A stretch of 17,811 nt of DNA from Methylobacteriaceae bacterium (lineage in GTDB: Bacteria; Pseudomonadota; Alphaproteobacteria; Rhizobiales; Beijerinckiaceae). Within the stretch, counting starts at the first letter, position 1, and every line of letters begins with the position of its first letter. Below, piece by piece: positions 1-7,667 of this stretch. Under the pieces are notes generated by a model that saw only the letters and a list, made by a program, of their open reading frames with translations, was not told the DNA's origin and did no database searches. The translations under genes and the position numbers were made by a program. The stretch lies in NCBI GenBank assembly GCA_031272615.1, contig JAISTL010000259.1:1-17811 (forward strand). The letters run 5' to 3'.

Positions 1-709
1 TCCAGACTTCCGCGCGGCCGGTATCCGGGCAAAGCCTCCGTGTAATTGACCAAAACTGTCGGGAATGGTTCATTTCCTCCAGATGCGCGACCTCGTGGGC
101 GGCAAGATAATCCAGCACAAAGGGCGGCGCCAGAACAAGCCGCCAGGAAAAGCTCAGATTTCCCCCGGCGGAACACGAACCCCAACGCGAGATGGTATCC
201 TTGACGGAAATGCGTCGTGCGGTTTTGCCGATGGACGCGGTATGCCGTGTCACGGCTTCCCGCAGGTCTCTCGCCGCCTCACGCACCAGATATTCCCGGA
301 TACGTCGCCCGACATGCTCCGGCGCCGAATGCACCACCAGGAGCGGCGGGTCAGTGGTTGTTTCAACATGCACAACGCCGCGGCCCTCGCGGCGGACAAT
401 GCGGTGTTCCACACCCCGCACCGGTATCAGCGCGTCTTCCACGAACGGTTGCGCCCGCGGCAATTTGCTGAGAGTGCTGTGCAGCCACGCCGCCCCCTGT
501 CCGGCCAGATAACACAGGGCCTCATTCAGAGGCATACCCGGAGGAAGAGTCAATTGAGCCTCCCGCGATGTCTTCGACAGGCGTAAAATCATTCCCTTCC
601 TGGTGCGGCGCCGTTTCAGCTTCACACGGATAACGCCGTCCGGCAGGGTGACTTCGAGGGAATCCGGTTCATTCCGGAGTTTGACGTCGCGGGAACCGAA
701 AGACGACAT
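1..709 (-). CDS. YgjP-like (DUF45, M48-type) zinc metallopeptidase, 3' end cut by window edge
   Basis: The minus-strand frame stays open from the ATG at 709 to the window edge, giving 236 residues with the C-terminus missing. The protein carries the hallmark C-terminal signature of the YgjP/DUF45 family: WGSCS at about residues 176-180, then HEVAH at 205-209 followed by an NHSRQFW block, giving three histidine zinc ligands (H205, H209, H215) and E206 as the likely catalytic base. No signal peptide or membrane segment is visible, so a cytoplasmic location is likely. Family members are predicted metal-dependent hydrolases of unknown substrate. The gene is divergent from uppP across a short spacer. 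Family assignment is firm and biological role unknown. The start at 709 is the only good Met before the conserved N-terminal region, with a weak GAG-type ribosome site upstream. Confidence 0.9.
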   Translation of the reverse strand, partial: MSSFGSRDVKLRNEPDSLEVTLPDGVIRVKLKRRRTRKGMILRLSKTSREAQLTLPPGMPLNEALCYLAGQGAAWLHSTLSKLPRAQPFVEDALIPVRGVEHRIVRREGRGVVHVETTTDPPLLVVHSAPEHVGRRIREYLVREAARDLREAVTRHTASIGKTARRISVKDTISRWGSCSAGGNLSFSWRLVLAPPFVLDYLAAHEVAHLEEMNHSRQFWSITRRLCPDTGRAEVW

Positions 710-738
710 GACGCGCTCACAAATTCATCTGTTGAAAA

Positions 739-775
739 CGGGCGGAAAAACCCGGTAAGGGTATCACCCCGCCCG
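739..775. repeat. Nested inverted repeat in the spacer upstream of uppP
   Basis: CGGGCGG at 739-745 is the exact reverse complement of CCGCCCG at 769-775. Inside it, ACCC (750-753) and GGGT (759-762) can form a second small hairpin. No T-run follows either arm, so it does not look like an intrinsic terminator. It lies in the spacer between the divergent metallopeptidase and uppP genes and could be an mRNA leader structure or a protein site. Chance is possible in GC-rich DNA. Confidence 0.35.
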
Positions 776-822
776 CGCAAAGTCCATATATCCCGCTCGC
801 AAAATCGATGAACCGGCTGAAT

Positions 823-829
823 GAGGAAG
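823..829 (+). promoter_or_regulatory. Shine-Dalgarno site that fixes the uppP start at 836
   Basis: GAGGAAG lies 6 bases before the ATG at 836. The alternative in-frame ATG at 821 has no purine-rich site upstream and would place the ribosome site inside the coding region, so 836 is the preferred start. Confidence 0.65.
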
Positions 830-835
830 CTGAAA

Positions 836-1636
836 ATGGTCGAGTACCTTCAGGCGATATTCTTGGGTTGTGTGGAAGGTTTCACCGAGTTTTTACCGGT
901 ATCTTCCACCGGTCATCTGTTGTTGGTCGGGCATTTTCTCGGGTTCGAATCCAAGGGGAAAACCTTTGAGGTGCTGGTGCAACTCGGGTCCATTCTCGCC
1001 ATTCTCACGGTATATTCCGGCAGGTTGTGGGAAATCGCCCGGGCATTGCCGACGTCCGCCGAGGCCCGGCGGTTTGTGTTCGGCGTACTGGTGGCTTTTC
1101 TGCCGGCGGCGGTGATCGGCGCCCTGGCCCATTCGGCCATCAAAAACGTGCTGTTCAACACCCTATGGGTTGTCTGCCTGTCGCTCATCATCGGCGGTAT
1201 CATTCTTTATTTTGTCGACAAGGCGGATTTCAAACCCCGTTATCACGACGCCACCACCTTTCCACTCCCCATGTATATCAAAATCGGCATTATCCAGTGC
1301 CTGGCGATGATTCCCGGCGTTTCACGGTCCGGGGCAACGGTGGTCGGCGCCATGCTGCTCGGCGCCGACAAACGATCCGCAGCAGAATATTCGTTTTTCC
1401 TCGCCATGCCGACCATGGCCGGGGCCTTTGCTTACGATCTTTACAAAAACCGCGGAATTCTCTCTTTCGACGATGGTCTGCTCATTGCCGTGGGCTTTGT
1501 GTGCGCGTTTATCGCCGGATGGGTTGTTGTCAGAACCTTCTTGGATTACGTCTCGCGCCACGGTTTCCGGGTGTTCGTCTGGTGGCGGCTCACCGTCGGT
1601 TTTCTGGGATTGGCCGGTTTGCTGATCTGGGGTTGA
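836..1636 (+). CDS. uppP: Undecaprenyl-diphosphate phosphatase UppP (BacA family)
   Basis: An integral inner-membrane enzyme that dephosphorylates undecaprenyl diphosphate to undecaprenyl phosphate, recycling the lipid carrier for peptidoglycan and other cell-surface glycans; overexpression in this family gives bacitracin resistance. The 266-residue protein has both diagnostic motifs: [14 protein letters not shown] near the N-terminus (E14 and E18 of the (E/Q)GxTE motif, H26) and PGVSRSGAT around residues 160-168, with R164 the conserved arginine. Several hydrophobic segments between and after the motifs fit the usual multi-pass topology and the length is normal. The start at 836 is chosen over 821 on the ribosome site. 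The gene converges with the response-regulator gene on the opposite strand, with only 57 bp between stops and no clear terminator. A second, unrelated lipid phosphatase (PAP2) lies at 7668. Confidence 0.97.
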   Translation: MVEYLQAIFLGCVEGFTEFLPVSSTGHLLLVGHFLGFESKGKTFEVLVQLGSILAILTVYSGRLWEIARALPTSAEARRFVFGVLVAFLPAAVIGALAHSAIKNVLFNTLWVVCLSLIIGGIILYFVDKADFKPRYHDATTFPLPMYIKIGIIQCLAMIPGVSRSGATVVGAMLLGADKRSAAEYSFFLAMPTMAGAFAYDLYKNRGILSFDDGLLIAVGFVCAFIAGWVVVRTFLDYVSRHGFRVFVWWRLTVGFLGLAGLLIWG

Positions 1637-1693
1637 AAGGCCGAGTTCATCAGGACAACGCTGTGAAAACCGAACCGCCGGCGCAAAGCAGCA

Positions 1694-2251
1694 TCAGCGC
1701 GGCGCGCGTTTGGCGAGAATACGCTGCAATGTGCGCCGGTGCATGTTGAGACGCCGGGCGGTTTCCGACACATTGCGGCCGCAGAGTTCAAACACTCGCT
1801 GGATGTGCTCCCAGCGCACGCGGTCGGCGGACATCGGGTTTTCCGGCAGGGGCGCCTTGTGACCGGGAAGCGCCATCAGGGCGGCGTGGATGTCGTCGGC
1901 ATCGGCGGGTTTGGCGAGGTAATCATAAGCGCCGAGTTTCACCGCCGACACCGCCGTGGCGATATTTCCATAACCGGTGAGCATGATGGAGCGGGCATCG
2001 GGACGTAATTCCGCCAGATGGGCGATGACATCGAGGCCGTTGCCGTCCCCCAGGCGCATATCGATAACGGCGAATGCCGGAGCCGAAACGTCGATCTGCG
2101 CCAACCCCTCGGTTACGCTCTCGGCGACCCGCACCGAATATCCGCGACTCTCCATGGCCCGCGCCAAACGCGAAGAAAAGGGACGATCGTCATCGACAAT
2201 CAAAAGGCTTTTATCGGGGAGTTTTTCAAACGCAACGTCATTCATTGTCAT
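1694..2251 (-). CDS. regA: RegA/PrrA/ActR-type response regulator with Fis-type HTH
   Basis: A 185-residue two-component response regulator of the alphaproteobacterial RegA (PrrA, ActR, RoxR) group, which in studied species is phosphorylated by the redox-sensing kinase RegB and controls respiration, photosynthesis, CO2 or nitrogen fixation genes. The receiver domain spans about residues 14-130, with acidic pocket D20-D22, phospho-acceptor D64 in IDMRLGDGNG, T92 and K114. The C-terminal 45 residues form the conserved Fis-like helix-turn-helix (SETARRLNMHRRTLQRILAK). Length and domain order are typical. No sensor kinase or SenC/Sco gene is adjacent, although regB and senC often flank regA. It lies 212 bp downstream of irr on the same strand. 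An ATG two codons in (2245) is an alternative start; neither start has a strong ribosome site. The symbol is by family; the regulon here is unknown. Confidence 0.93.
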   Translation of the reverse strand: MTMNDVAFEKLPDKSLLIVDDDRPFSSRLARAMESRGYSVRVAESVTEGLAQIDVSAPAFAVIDMRLGDGNGLDVIAHLAELRPDARSIMLTGYGNIATAVSAVKLGAYDYLAKPADADDIHAALMALPGHKAPLPENPMSADRVRWEHIQRVFELCGRNVSETARRLNMHRRTLQRILAKRAPR

Positions 2252-2463
2252 GGACTGTACTCGTTACCTGCTCATCGCCCCCGTCTTGCCGCGCCCGGCG
2301 GCAAAACGGATTTCACCCATTGTTATCACTGTTTCAAGCAGGCGTCCATGTACGAATGTCTTTGTGGTTATCGCCCGCTGTTTTGTAGTATTCTACCGTG
2401 TCGTGCAGAAGGAAACCGCCTTTTTCTCCGGATTCTCCGCAAAAAAGCGTTTCCGGAAGACCA

Positions 2464-2952
2464 TCATGAGGCTTCGCGGCGCCTCAAACGTACCAGCAAT
2501 TCCACGTCGATAACCTCATATCCCTCAGGGGCGACGGGAATCAACGATTGAACCGTTTCTTTCGGCAGGTCGATGAGCATCTGATCGTCTTCCACGAAAA
2601 AATGATGGTGTTCCGACGGATTGGTGTCGAAATACGCCTTGTTGCCGTCCACCATCAGCGGGCGCAGCAGGCCGGCCTCGGTCAATTGGTGCAGGGTATT
2701 GTAAATTGTTGCCAGAGAGACGGGAACCCGGGCGTGCAGAGCCTCTTCGTACAGCATTTCCGCCGTAACGTGGCGGTTGCCTTTGCCGAACAGGATCCAG
2801 GCCAGAGATATCCGCTGCCGTGTCGGCCGCAAACCCACCTGACGCAGCTTTTCCCGTACATCGGAAACCGGGCAGCCTTGTCCGGGCATGACGCCACGCG
2901 CCGGCGATCTGGCGGACATATCCCCAGATTCTTTACTTTCCATCTCGTCCAT
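2464..2952 (-). CDS. irr: Iron response regulator Irr (Fur superfamily)
   Basis: A heme-responsive Fur-family transcription factor that in Rhizobiales controls heme synthesis and iron transport. The winged-helix region has GLRPTRQRISLAWILFGKG, HVTAEMLYEEA and VSLATIYNTLHQLTEAGLL. The heme regulatory motif Gly-Cys-Pro is present (C27 when counted from 2952), as is the histidine triplet HHH (115-117) that forms the second heme or metal site in Irr. These features distinguish Irr from Fur, Zur and Mur. The frame stays open upstream to a TTG at 3006. The ATG at 2952 is chosen because a good promoter -10 at 2986-2991 would start transcription near 2980, and because it gives the usual short segment before the Cys-Pro motif. 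ATGs at 2976, 2943 and 2919 are alternatives and none has a good ribosome site. The gene is divergent from the fab cluster. Confidence 0.94.
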   Translation of the reverse strand: MDEMESKESGDMSARSPARGVMPGQGCPVSDVREKLRQVGLRPTRQRISLAWILFGKGNRHVTAEMLYEEALHARVPVSLATIYNTLHQLTEAGLLRPLMVDGNKAYFDTNPSEHHHFFVEDDQMLIDLPKETVQSLIPVAPEGYEVIDVELLVRLRRREAS

Positions 2953-2985
2953 GGTCCAGAAGACTTTTTGATGCATAATACTGTG

Positions 2986-3014
2986 ATGATAAGAAATTTC
3001 ATTCAAATGCGCAA
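2986..3014 (-). promoter_or_regulatory. Candidate sigma70-type promoter of irr
   Basis: On the minus strand, TTGCGC (3014-3009) is separated by exactly 17 bases from TATCAT (2991-2986), which matches the -10 consensus at five of six positions. The expected transcription start near 2980 rules out translation from the upstream TTG at 3006 and would leave the ATG at 2976 almost leaderless. Confidence 0.5.
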
Positions 3015-3178
3015 GCGGAATACGCGACAGTTCGCCGAAAATCCATGAAGCTGCGGCGTTGTAGCCTTTGAAGCCGTCACGGGCTTATGCTATCTGGATA
3101 TCGCGGCCGAAAGGCACACAAGAACCAACAATGAAGGCAAAACGGCGCATTTTTCGTCTGGAACCGTCATAAAAATAC

Positions 3179-3207
3179 GTGACTGAATGAAGAGCGTCTC
3201 ATATAAG
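3179..3207 (+). promoter_or_regulatory. Candidate sigma70-type promoter of the fabA operon
   Basis: GTGACT (3179-3184, four of six matches to -35) and TATAAG (3202-3207, five of six to -10) are 17 bases apart. Transcription would begin near 3214, giving a leader of about 80 bases before the GTG start of fabA. Confidence 0.5.
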
Positions 3208-3278
3208 TAGGGGAATTGCCGTTCGGTCACGGGTTTCATCGTGCCGCACGGCGGTCCATAGAAAAAACAAACAATGTG

Positions 3279-3284
3279 AAAGGA
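3279..3284 (+). promoter_or_regulatory. Shine-Dalgarno site that fixes a GTG start for fabA
   Basis: AAAGGA lies 9 bases before GTG at 3294. A longer open frame begins at 3216, but its extra 26 residues have no counterpart in the family and would span this ribosome site. Confidence 0.7.
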
Positions 3285-3293
3285 CGGATACTC

Positions 3294-3800
3294 GTGACGC
3301 AAAAGCAGTCGAGCTATTCATATGAGGAATTGCTGTCCTGCGGCCGCGGTGAAATGTTCGGGCCGGGAAACGCCCAGCTTCCTCTGCCGCCCATGCTGAT
3401 GTTCAACCGCATTACATCCATTTCCGAAGCCGGCGGCGCCTATGAAAAGGGCCATGTGCGGGCGGAACTGGATATTGACCCCGGGCTGTGGTTTTTTGAA
3501 TGCCACTTCAAGGGTGACCCGGTGATGCCCGGGTGTCTCGGTCTTGATGCCCTGTGGCAGCTGGTCGGGTTTTACCTCGGCTGGCTCGGCGAGCCCGGAC
3601 ACGGTCGCGCCCTTGGCCTCGGGGAACTGAAATTTTCCGGACAGGTTTTGCCGACCATCAAAAAGGTTGTGTACGGCATCGATTTCAAGCGCGTGTTCCG
3701 CTCGAAACTGGTGCTGGGAATCGCTGATGGCTGGCTGGCCGGTGACGACAAGCGTTTGTATGAAGCGAAGGATTTGCGGGTTGGTCTGTTCCAGGCTTGA
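3294..3800 (+). CDS. fabA: 3-hydroxydecanoyl-ACP dehydratase/isomerase FabA
   Basis: A cytosolic bifunctional enzyme that dehydrates (3R)-hydroxydecanoyl-ACP to the trans-2 enoyl-ACP and isomerises it to the cis-3 form, the branch point for oxygen-independent unsaturated fatty acid synthesis. The 168-residue protein is near-identical in length to E. coli FabA. It has the N-terminal [20 protein letters not shown] block, the active-site histidine H71 in [16 protein letters not shown] and the active-site aspartate D85 in [14 protein letters not shown]. Translation begins with GTG, supported by AAAGGA 9 bases upstream. It is the first gene of a run continuing with fabB and fabI and is read divergently from irr. 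The presence of both fabA and fabB indicates that cis-unsaturated fatty acids are made anaerobically. Confidence 0.97.
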   Translation: MTQKQSSYSYEELLSCGRGEMFGPGNAQLPLPPMLMFNRITSISEAGGAYEKGHVRAELDIDPGLWFFECHFKGDPVMPGCLGLDALWQLVGFYLGWLGEPGHGRALGLGELKFSGQVLPTIKKVVYGIDFKRVFRSKLVLGIADGWLAGDDKRLYEAKDLRVGLFQA

Positions 3801-3853
3801 TCCGTTTGAATGGAAACCACCGTCCGCGAGCGGTTTTCAGGGTGTTGAAATGA

Positions 3854-3898
3854 GCAGGTGACGAGAAAACCGGCGCCGGTTTTGGCGCCGTAACCTGC
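3854..3898. repeat. 18-bp perfect palindrome nested in an outer stem, between fabA and fabB
   Basis: AAAACCGGCGCCGGTTTT (3866-3883) is a perfect palindrome with no spacer. It is enclosed by GCAGGT (3854-3859) and its complement ACCTGC (3893-3898). A further GGCGCC copy at 3884-3889 allows an alternative hairpin with 3872-3877. The 3' arm ends in TTTT but is followed by GC-rich sequence, so it is not a clean intrinsic terminator. It could act as an mRNA processing or attenuation structure that sets the fabA to fabB ratio, or as a dimeric repressor site. Confidence 0.55.
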
Positions 3899-3949
3899 CA
3901 TTGCCCGGCAACCGCCGCAGGAGCGGAACAAAAAAGTGGAGTGAATGTC

Positions 3950-5173
3950 ATGAGACGGGTTGTCGTCACCGGGATGGGTATCGTCTCATCCATCGGAAAC
4001 AATGTTGATGAAGTCCTGGTATCGTTGAAGGAGGCGAAATCGGGCATTCGCAAGTCCGAGGATTATGAGCGGCTGAATTTCCGCTGTCAGGTCCATGGTG
4101 CGCCGCAGATTGATCCTGAAGCCCTGCTGGATCGCCGGGCGCTCAGGTTCCACGGGCGGGGCACGGCGTGGAATCATATCGCCATGAACCAGGCGATAGC
4201 GGATGCCGGGCTGGAGGAAACCGATATTTCCAACGAAAAAACCGGCATTGTCATGGGGTCAGGCGGGCCGTCGACGCGGCAGATTATCGAAGCCGCGGAT
4301 ATCACCCGGGACAAGGGGCCCAAACGCATCGGGCCGTTTGCCGTTCCCAAGGCCATGTCGTCCACTGCGTCGGCAACCTTGGCGGTGTGGTTCAAGATCA
4401 AGGGTATCAACTATTCCATCTCCTCCGCGTGCGCCACGTCCAACCACTGCGTCGGCAATGCCTATGAGCTCATCCGTTACGGGCGGCAGGACCTGATGTT
4501 CGCCGGTGGTTGTGAAGACCTGGATTGGTCTTTGTCCAACATGTTCGACGCCATGGGAGCAATGTCCAGCAAATATAACGATCGCCCGGAAACAGCCTCC
4601 CGCGCCTACGATGCCAATCGCGACGGTTTTGTCATCGCCGGAGGCGCCGGCGTGCTGATTCTGGAAGAGTTGGAGCACGCCAAGGCGCGCGGCGCGAAGA
4701 TTTACGCGGAAATCGTCGGTTACGGCGCCACGTCCGATGGCTATGACATGGTGGCTCCTTCCGGCGAAGGCGCAGTGCGCTGCATGCGCATGGCCTTGCA
4801 GGATATCAACGGCAAGGTGGATTACATCAACCCGCACGCCACTTCGACGCCGGTGGGCGATATCAAGGAAATCGAAGCCTTGCGGGAAGTGTTCGGCGGC
4901 GCCGACAAATGCCCGCCCATTTCCGCCACCAAGTCTCTGACCGGGCATTCCTTGGGGGCGACGGGGGTGCAGGAAGCCATCTATTCACTGTTGATGATGA
5001 AGCATCGTTTCATCTGTGAAAGCGCCAACATCGAGGAACTGGATCCGGCGTTCGCCGATATGCCGATTATCCGCAAGCGTGTCGATAACGTTGACCTCGG
5101 AACGGTGATTTCCAATTCTTTCGGTTTCGGCGGAACCAACGCGACGCTGGCTTTTCAGCATCCCGACGTCTGA
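3950..5173 (+). CDS. fabB: Beta-ketoacyl-ACP synthase I FabB
   Basis: A condensing enzyme that elongates acyl-ACP with malonyl-ACP and is needed to extend the cis-3-decenoyl-ACP made by FabA. The 407-residue protein has the thiolase fold with the expected catalytic set: C161 in SSACATS, H296 in [12 protein letters not shown]328 and H333 in [12 protein letters not shown]. The N-terminus [18 protein letters not shown] and the C-terminal GFGGTNATL glycine loop are typical of FabB rather than FabF. The start at 3950 is preferred over GTG at 3941 because GGAG at 3938-3941 lies 8 bases before it. It is 149 bp after fabA, with a palindromic structure in the gap, and 46 bp before fabI. Pairing with FabA in one transcript fits their shared role in unsaturated fatty acid synthesis. 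Confidence 0.97.
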   Translation: MRRVVVTGMGIVSSIGNNVDEVLVSLKEAKSGIRKSEDYERLNFRCQVHGAPQIDPEALLDRRALRFHGRGTAWNHIAMNQAIADAGLEETDISNEKTGIVMGSGGPSTRQIIEAADITRDKGPKRIGPFAVPKAMSSTASATLAVWFKIKGINYSISSACATSNHCVGNAYELIRYGRQDLMFAGGCEDLDWSLSNMFDAMGAMSSKYNDRPETASRAYDANRDGFVIAGGAGVLILEELEHAKARGAKIYAEIVGYGATSDGYDMVAPSGEGAVRCMRMALQDINGKVDYINPHATSTPVGDIKEIEALREVFGGADKCPPISATKSLTGHSLGATGVQEAIYSLLMMKHRFICESANIEELDPAFADMPIIRKRVDNVDLGTVISNSFGFGGTNATLAFQHPDV

Positions 5174-5206
5174 CGTGGTTAAAGGCAACCGAAACAGAGG
5201 CTCGAC

Positions 5207-5211
5207 AGGAG
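5207..5211 (+). promoter_or_regulatory. Shine-Dalgarno site deciding the fabI start
   Basis: AGGAG is 8 bases before GTG at 5220 but only 2 bases before ATG at 5214. The spacing favours GTG, which also gives the N-terminus TGLMQGKRG, as commonly seen in alphaproteobacterial FabI. Confidence 0.55.
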
Positions 5212-5219
5212 AAATGAAT

Positions 5220-6044
5220 GTGACTGGATTGATGCAGGGAAAGCGCGGGCTCATCATGGGAGTGGCCAATGACCACTCCATCGCATGGGGTATTGCCAAA
5301 AAGCTTTCGGAACAGGGAGCGGAACTCGCTTTCACCTATCAGGGAGAGGCCGTGGAAAAACGCGTACGCTCCCTGGTGACAACTTTGCCGAAACCGGTGG
5401 ACGAGCGGGTGATCCTCTCATGTGACGTCGAAGACATCGCCTCGGTGGCAACGGTATTCACGACGCTGAAAGAAGTGTGGGGAGAGCTGGACTTTCTCGT
5501 TCACGCCATCGGTTTTTCCGACAAAAACCAGCTGAAGGGCCGCTATGTGGATGTCACCACCCGGGACAACTTCATCCGCACCATGGTGATTTCCTGTTAT
5601 TCCTTCACCGAGATAGCCCAGTTCGCCCTGCCGCTGATGAAGGCCGGCGGGTCCATGCTGACCCTGACCTATAACGGTTCCCAACGCGTGATGCCCAACT
5701 ACAATGTCATGGGGTTGGCCAAGGCGGCCCTTGAGGCGTCAGTGCGCTATCTGGCGGCGGATCTCGGAGAGCAGGGCATCCGTGTCAATGCGGTTTCGGC
5801 CGGTCCGGTGCGGACTCTGGCGGGAGCCGGTATCGGCGACGCCCGTCACATGTTCAATTTTCAAAAGACCCATGCGCCGCTGCAGCGCAGTACAACCATT
5901 GAGGATGTCGGGGGTGCGGCATTATATCTGTTGTCCGATCTCGCTTCCGGTGTTACCGGTGAGATTCATTACGTAGATTCCGGCTATAACATAATATGCA
6001 TGCCCAGGGTGGAGCGGTTGAATCAGGAAGCTGGAGGGGCATAA
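5220..6044 (+). CDS. fabI: Enoyl-ACP reductase (NADH) FabI
   Basis: Catalyses the last reductive step of each fatty acid elongation cycle, reducing trans-2-enoyl-ACP; it is the target of triclosan and diazaborines. The 274-residue short-chain dehydrogenase-like protein shows the FabI nucleotide loop GVANDHSIAWGIA (residues 14-26) and the catalytic Y151 and Y161 with K168 in the Y-x6-K arrangement (YNVMGLAK), matching E. coli Y146, Y156 and K163. SAGPVRTLA and HYVDSGYNI near the C-terminus are also typical. GTG at 5220 is chosen as start on ribosome-site spacing; ATG at 5214 adds only two residues. It is the third gene of the fabA-fabB-fabI run, 46 bp after fabB, with murJ 87 bp downstream on the same strand. 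Confidence 0.96.
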   Translation: MTGLMQGKRGLIMGVANDHSIAWGIAKKLSEQGAELAFTYQGEAVEKRVRSLVTTLPKPVDERVILSCDVEDIASVATVFTTLKEVWGELDFLVHAIGFSDKNQLKGRYVDVTTRDNFIRTMVISCYSFTEIAQFALPLMKAGGSMLTLTYNGSQRVMPNYNVMGLAKAALEASVRYLAADLGEQGIRVNAVSAGPVRTLAGAGIGDARHMFNFQKTHAPLQRSTTIEDVGGAALYLLSDLASGVTGEIHYVDSGYNIICMPRVERLNQEAGGA

Positions 6045-6131
6045 GACTAAAAAGACAGAACAACTCAAAGGGGCCCGTGGAGCAAGGCAAACCGGGCGCC
6101 GCAACAAAAGAACTCCTTGCGGTTTGAACTG

Positions 6132-7661
6132 ATGGCAAAGGTAGCACCTTCCGTTATCGCGGCTGTTGCGTCCGCGAGCAACCGGATTTTTGGGTTCATC
6201 AGGGACATTCTGATGGCACAGGTTCTCGGCGCCGGACCGGTGTCTGACGCTGTGCTTGCCGCTTTCTGGATTCCCAACGCCGTGCGCCGCACTCTCGCTG
6301 AAGGCGGCCTGAATCCCGCATTCATTCCGAATTACAGCAGGTTGCTGGCAAAAAACCCGGAAAAGGCGCATGGGTTTGCCATGGCCGCGTTTTCCGGGTT
6401 GCTGGTCGTTCTGCTGGCAGTCGCCGCAATTCTCGAGGTTTTTGCCTCCGCCCTGGCGTTTTTGTTCTTTCCGGGTCTTGAAGGCGAAGCCGCGGTTCTG
6501 GCGGTGACCTACATGCGCCTGAGCCTGCCGTTGATGGTCGGAACGAGCCTGGCGGCGAATCTGGCGGCTGTATTGTTGACGGAACGGCGCATCGCCGTCG
6601 CAGCGCTGGCGCCCAATGTGGTACACATCGTCATGATTGTCACCCTCATTGCGGTGGGATACGCTGCCTTGGCTCAACCGGAACAAGGGTGGTGGGTTGC
6701 GGCGGCGGTCGGTTTTTCCGGCGTGGTTCATCTTGCCATTCTCGTTGTTGCCATGCGCAGATATTTCCCGTGGTTTCGTCTGGTTCACCCGCAGTTGAGC
6801 CGTGACGTCCGCATTTTTCTCAAGGCCACTGTTCCTACCGTGCTGATCGTCGGAACCGCCCAGACAACGATTCTCGCCGCGACCTTTGCCGCGTCTTTTT
6901 TGCCCTCCGCCGTGTCCTGGCTGTATTATGCCGAACACCTGTTTCATGTGCCGCTGGGCTTTGCCGCAGCCATCGCCGGGCTGGTGGTGCTGCCGCAATT
7001 GTCTGCGCTTTCCGCCGAAGAGAACAAGGAAGGCTGCCATCGGGCGCAAAATCATGCGGTGGAACTGTCGCTGTTGTTCAGTATTCCGGCGGCGGCCGGA
7101 CTGTTCCTGCTGGCGCGGCCGATCATGGAAGTATTGTTTGAACGCGGCGCCTTTACGGCGGAAGACACCATCGGCGCTTCCCTTGCGCTTCAGGGCCTGG
7201 CTTTGGGTTTGCCTTTCGCCGCGCTTGGTAAAATCGTTTCACAAACTGTCTTTGTCGTCTCTCCGTTGCGAATGGCAGGGTTGACCAGCATTATCGGAGT
7301 CGTCACAACCTTGGTATTGGCGCTTCTGCTGTCCTGGCCGCTGGAAATATTCGGCATTACGCTTGCGGTGAGTTGCGGACTCGCGGCGCATGCTTTATCA
7401 TGTGTCGTGATATTGAACAAAGCGGGCTTTTGGCGAGTGTCGACAGGGTTTCATCGTACCGTTGCATCCCACGTGTCGGCGTCCCTGGTCATGGGTCTTG
7501 GTGTATTCGGATATCTGCGTTTTGTCGGCGTTGAAAGTGTGTTCAGTCTGTTGACGGTCTGTGTTTTCGGCGCTGTTGTATTTGTAGGGGCTGCCGTGAT
7601 GTTTGGTGCGGTTTCGGCGCGGGACCTCGCGGCTTTATGGCGGCACGGAAAGAGGGATTGA
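6132..7661 (+). CDS. murJ: Lipid II flippase MurJ (MviN)
   Basis: A MOP-superfamily inner-membrane transporter that moves lipid II to the periplasmic face for peptidoglycan synthesis. The 509-residue protein has the N-terminal signature SNRIFGFIRDILMAQVLGAG, then FWIPNAVRR and AEGGLNPAFIPNYSRLL, which match the conserved MurJ R-D pair and the EGAFxxAFVP block. Many hydrophobic segments along its length fit about 14 transmembrane helices. The frame is open back to a TTG at 6117, but ATG at 6132 gives the expected N-terminus; neither has a strong ribosome site. It follows fabI by 87 bp and is nearly contiguous with the PAP2 gene (6 bp), so co-transcription with the latter is very likely. Confidence 0.95.
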   Translation: MAKVAPSVIAAVASASNRIFGFIRDILMAQVLGAGPVSDAVLAAFWIPNAVRRTLAEGGLNPAFIPNYSRLLAKNPEKAHGFAMAAFSGLLVVLLAVAAILEVFASALAFLFFPGLEGEAAVLAVTYMRLSLPLMVGTSLAANLAAVLLTERRIAVAALAPNVVHIVMIVTLIAVGYAALAQPEQGWWVAAAVGFSGVVHLAILVVAMRRYFPWFRLVHPQLSRDVRIFLKATVPTVLIVGTAQTTILAATFAASFLPSAVSWLYYAEHLFHVPLGFAAAIAGLVVLPQLSALSAEENKEGCHRAQNHAVELSLLFSIPAAAGLFLLARPIMEVLFERGAFTAEDTIGASLALQGLALGLPFAALGKIVSQTVFVVSPLRMAGLTSIIGVVTTLVLALLLSWPLEIFGITLAVSCGLAAHALSCVVILNKAGFWRVSTGFHRTVASHVSASLVMGLGVFGYLRFVGVESVFSLLTVCVFGAVVFVGAAVMFGAVSARDLAALWRHGKRD

Positions 7662-7667
7662 ACGGCA

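Larger units (their letters stand above)
2953..3293. other. Spacer between the divergent irr and fabA genes
   Basis: About 340 bp without a convincing gene. It holds a minus-strand promoter candidate for irr (2986-3014), a plus-strand promoter candidate for fabA (3179-3207), a 5-1-5 inverted repeat CGTGC-C-GCACG at 3240-3250 in the expected fabA leader, and the fabA ribosome site. A 13-codon ORF at 3131-3172 has no ribosome site and lies upstream of the fabA promoter, so it is not called. I see no obvious Irr or Fur operator by eye. Confidence 0.6.

Noticed and set aside
2400..2463. A possible intrinsic terminator downstream of irr
   Set aside because: Partial complementarity (GGAAACCGC with GCGTTTCC) has a mismatch, a long loop and the poly-A/T run in the wrong place for a hairpin-plus-U-tract.
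3131..3172. A 13-codon ORF between irr and fabA as a possible leader peptide
   Set aside because: No ribosome site, and it lies upstream of the best fabA promoter, so it would not be in the fabA mRNA.
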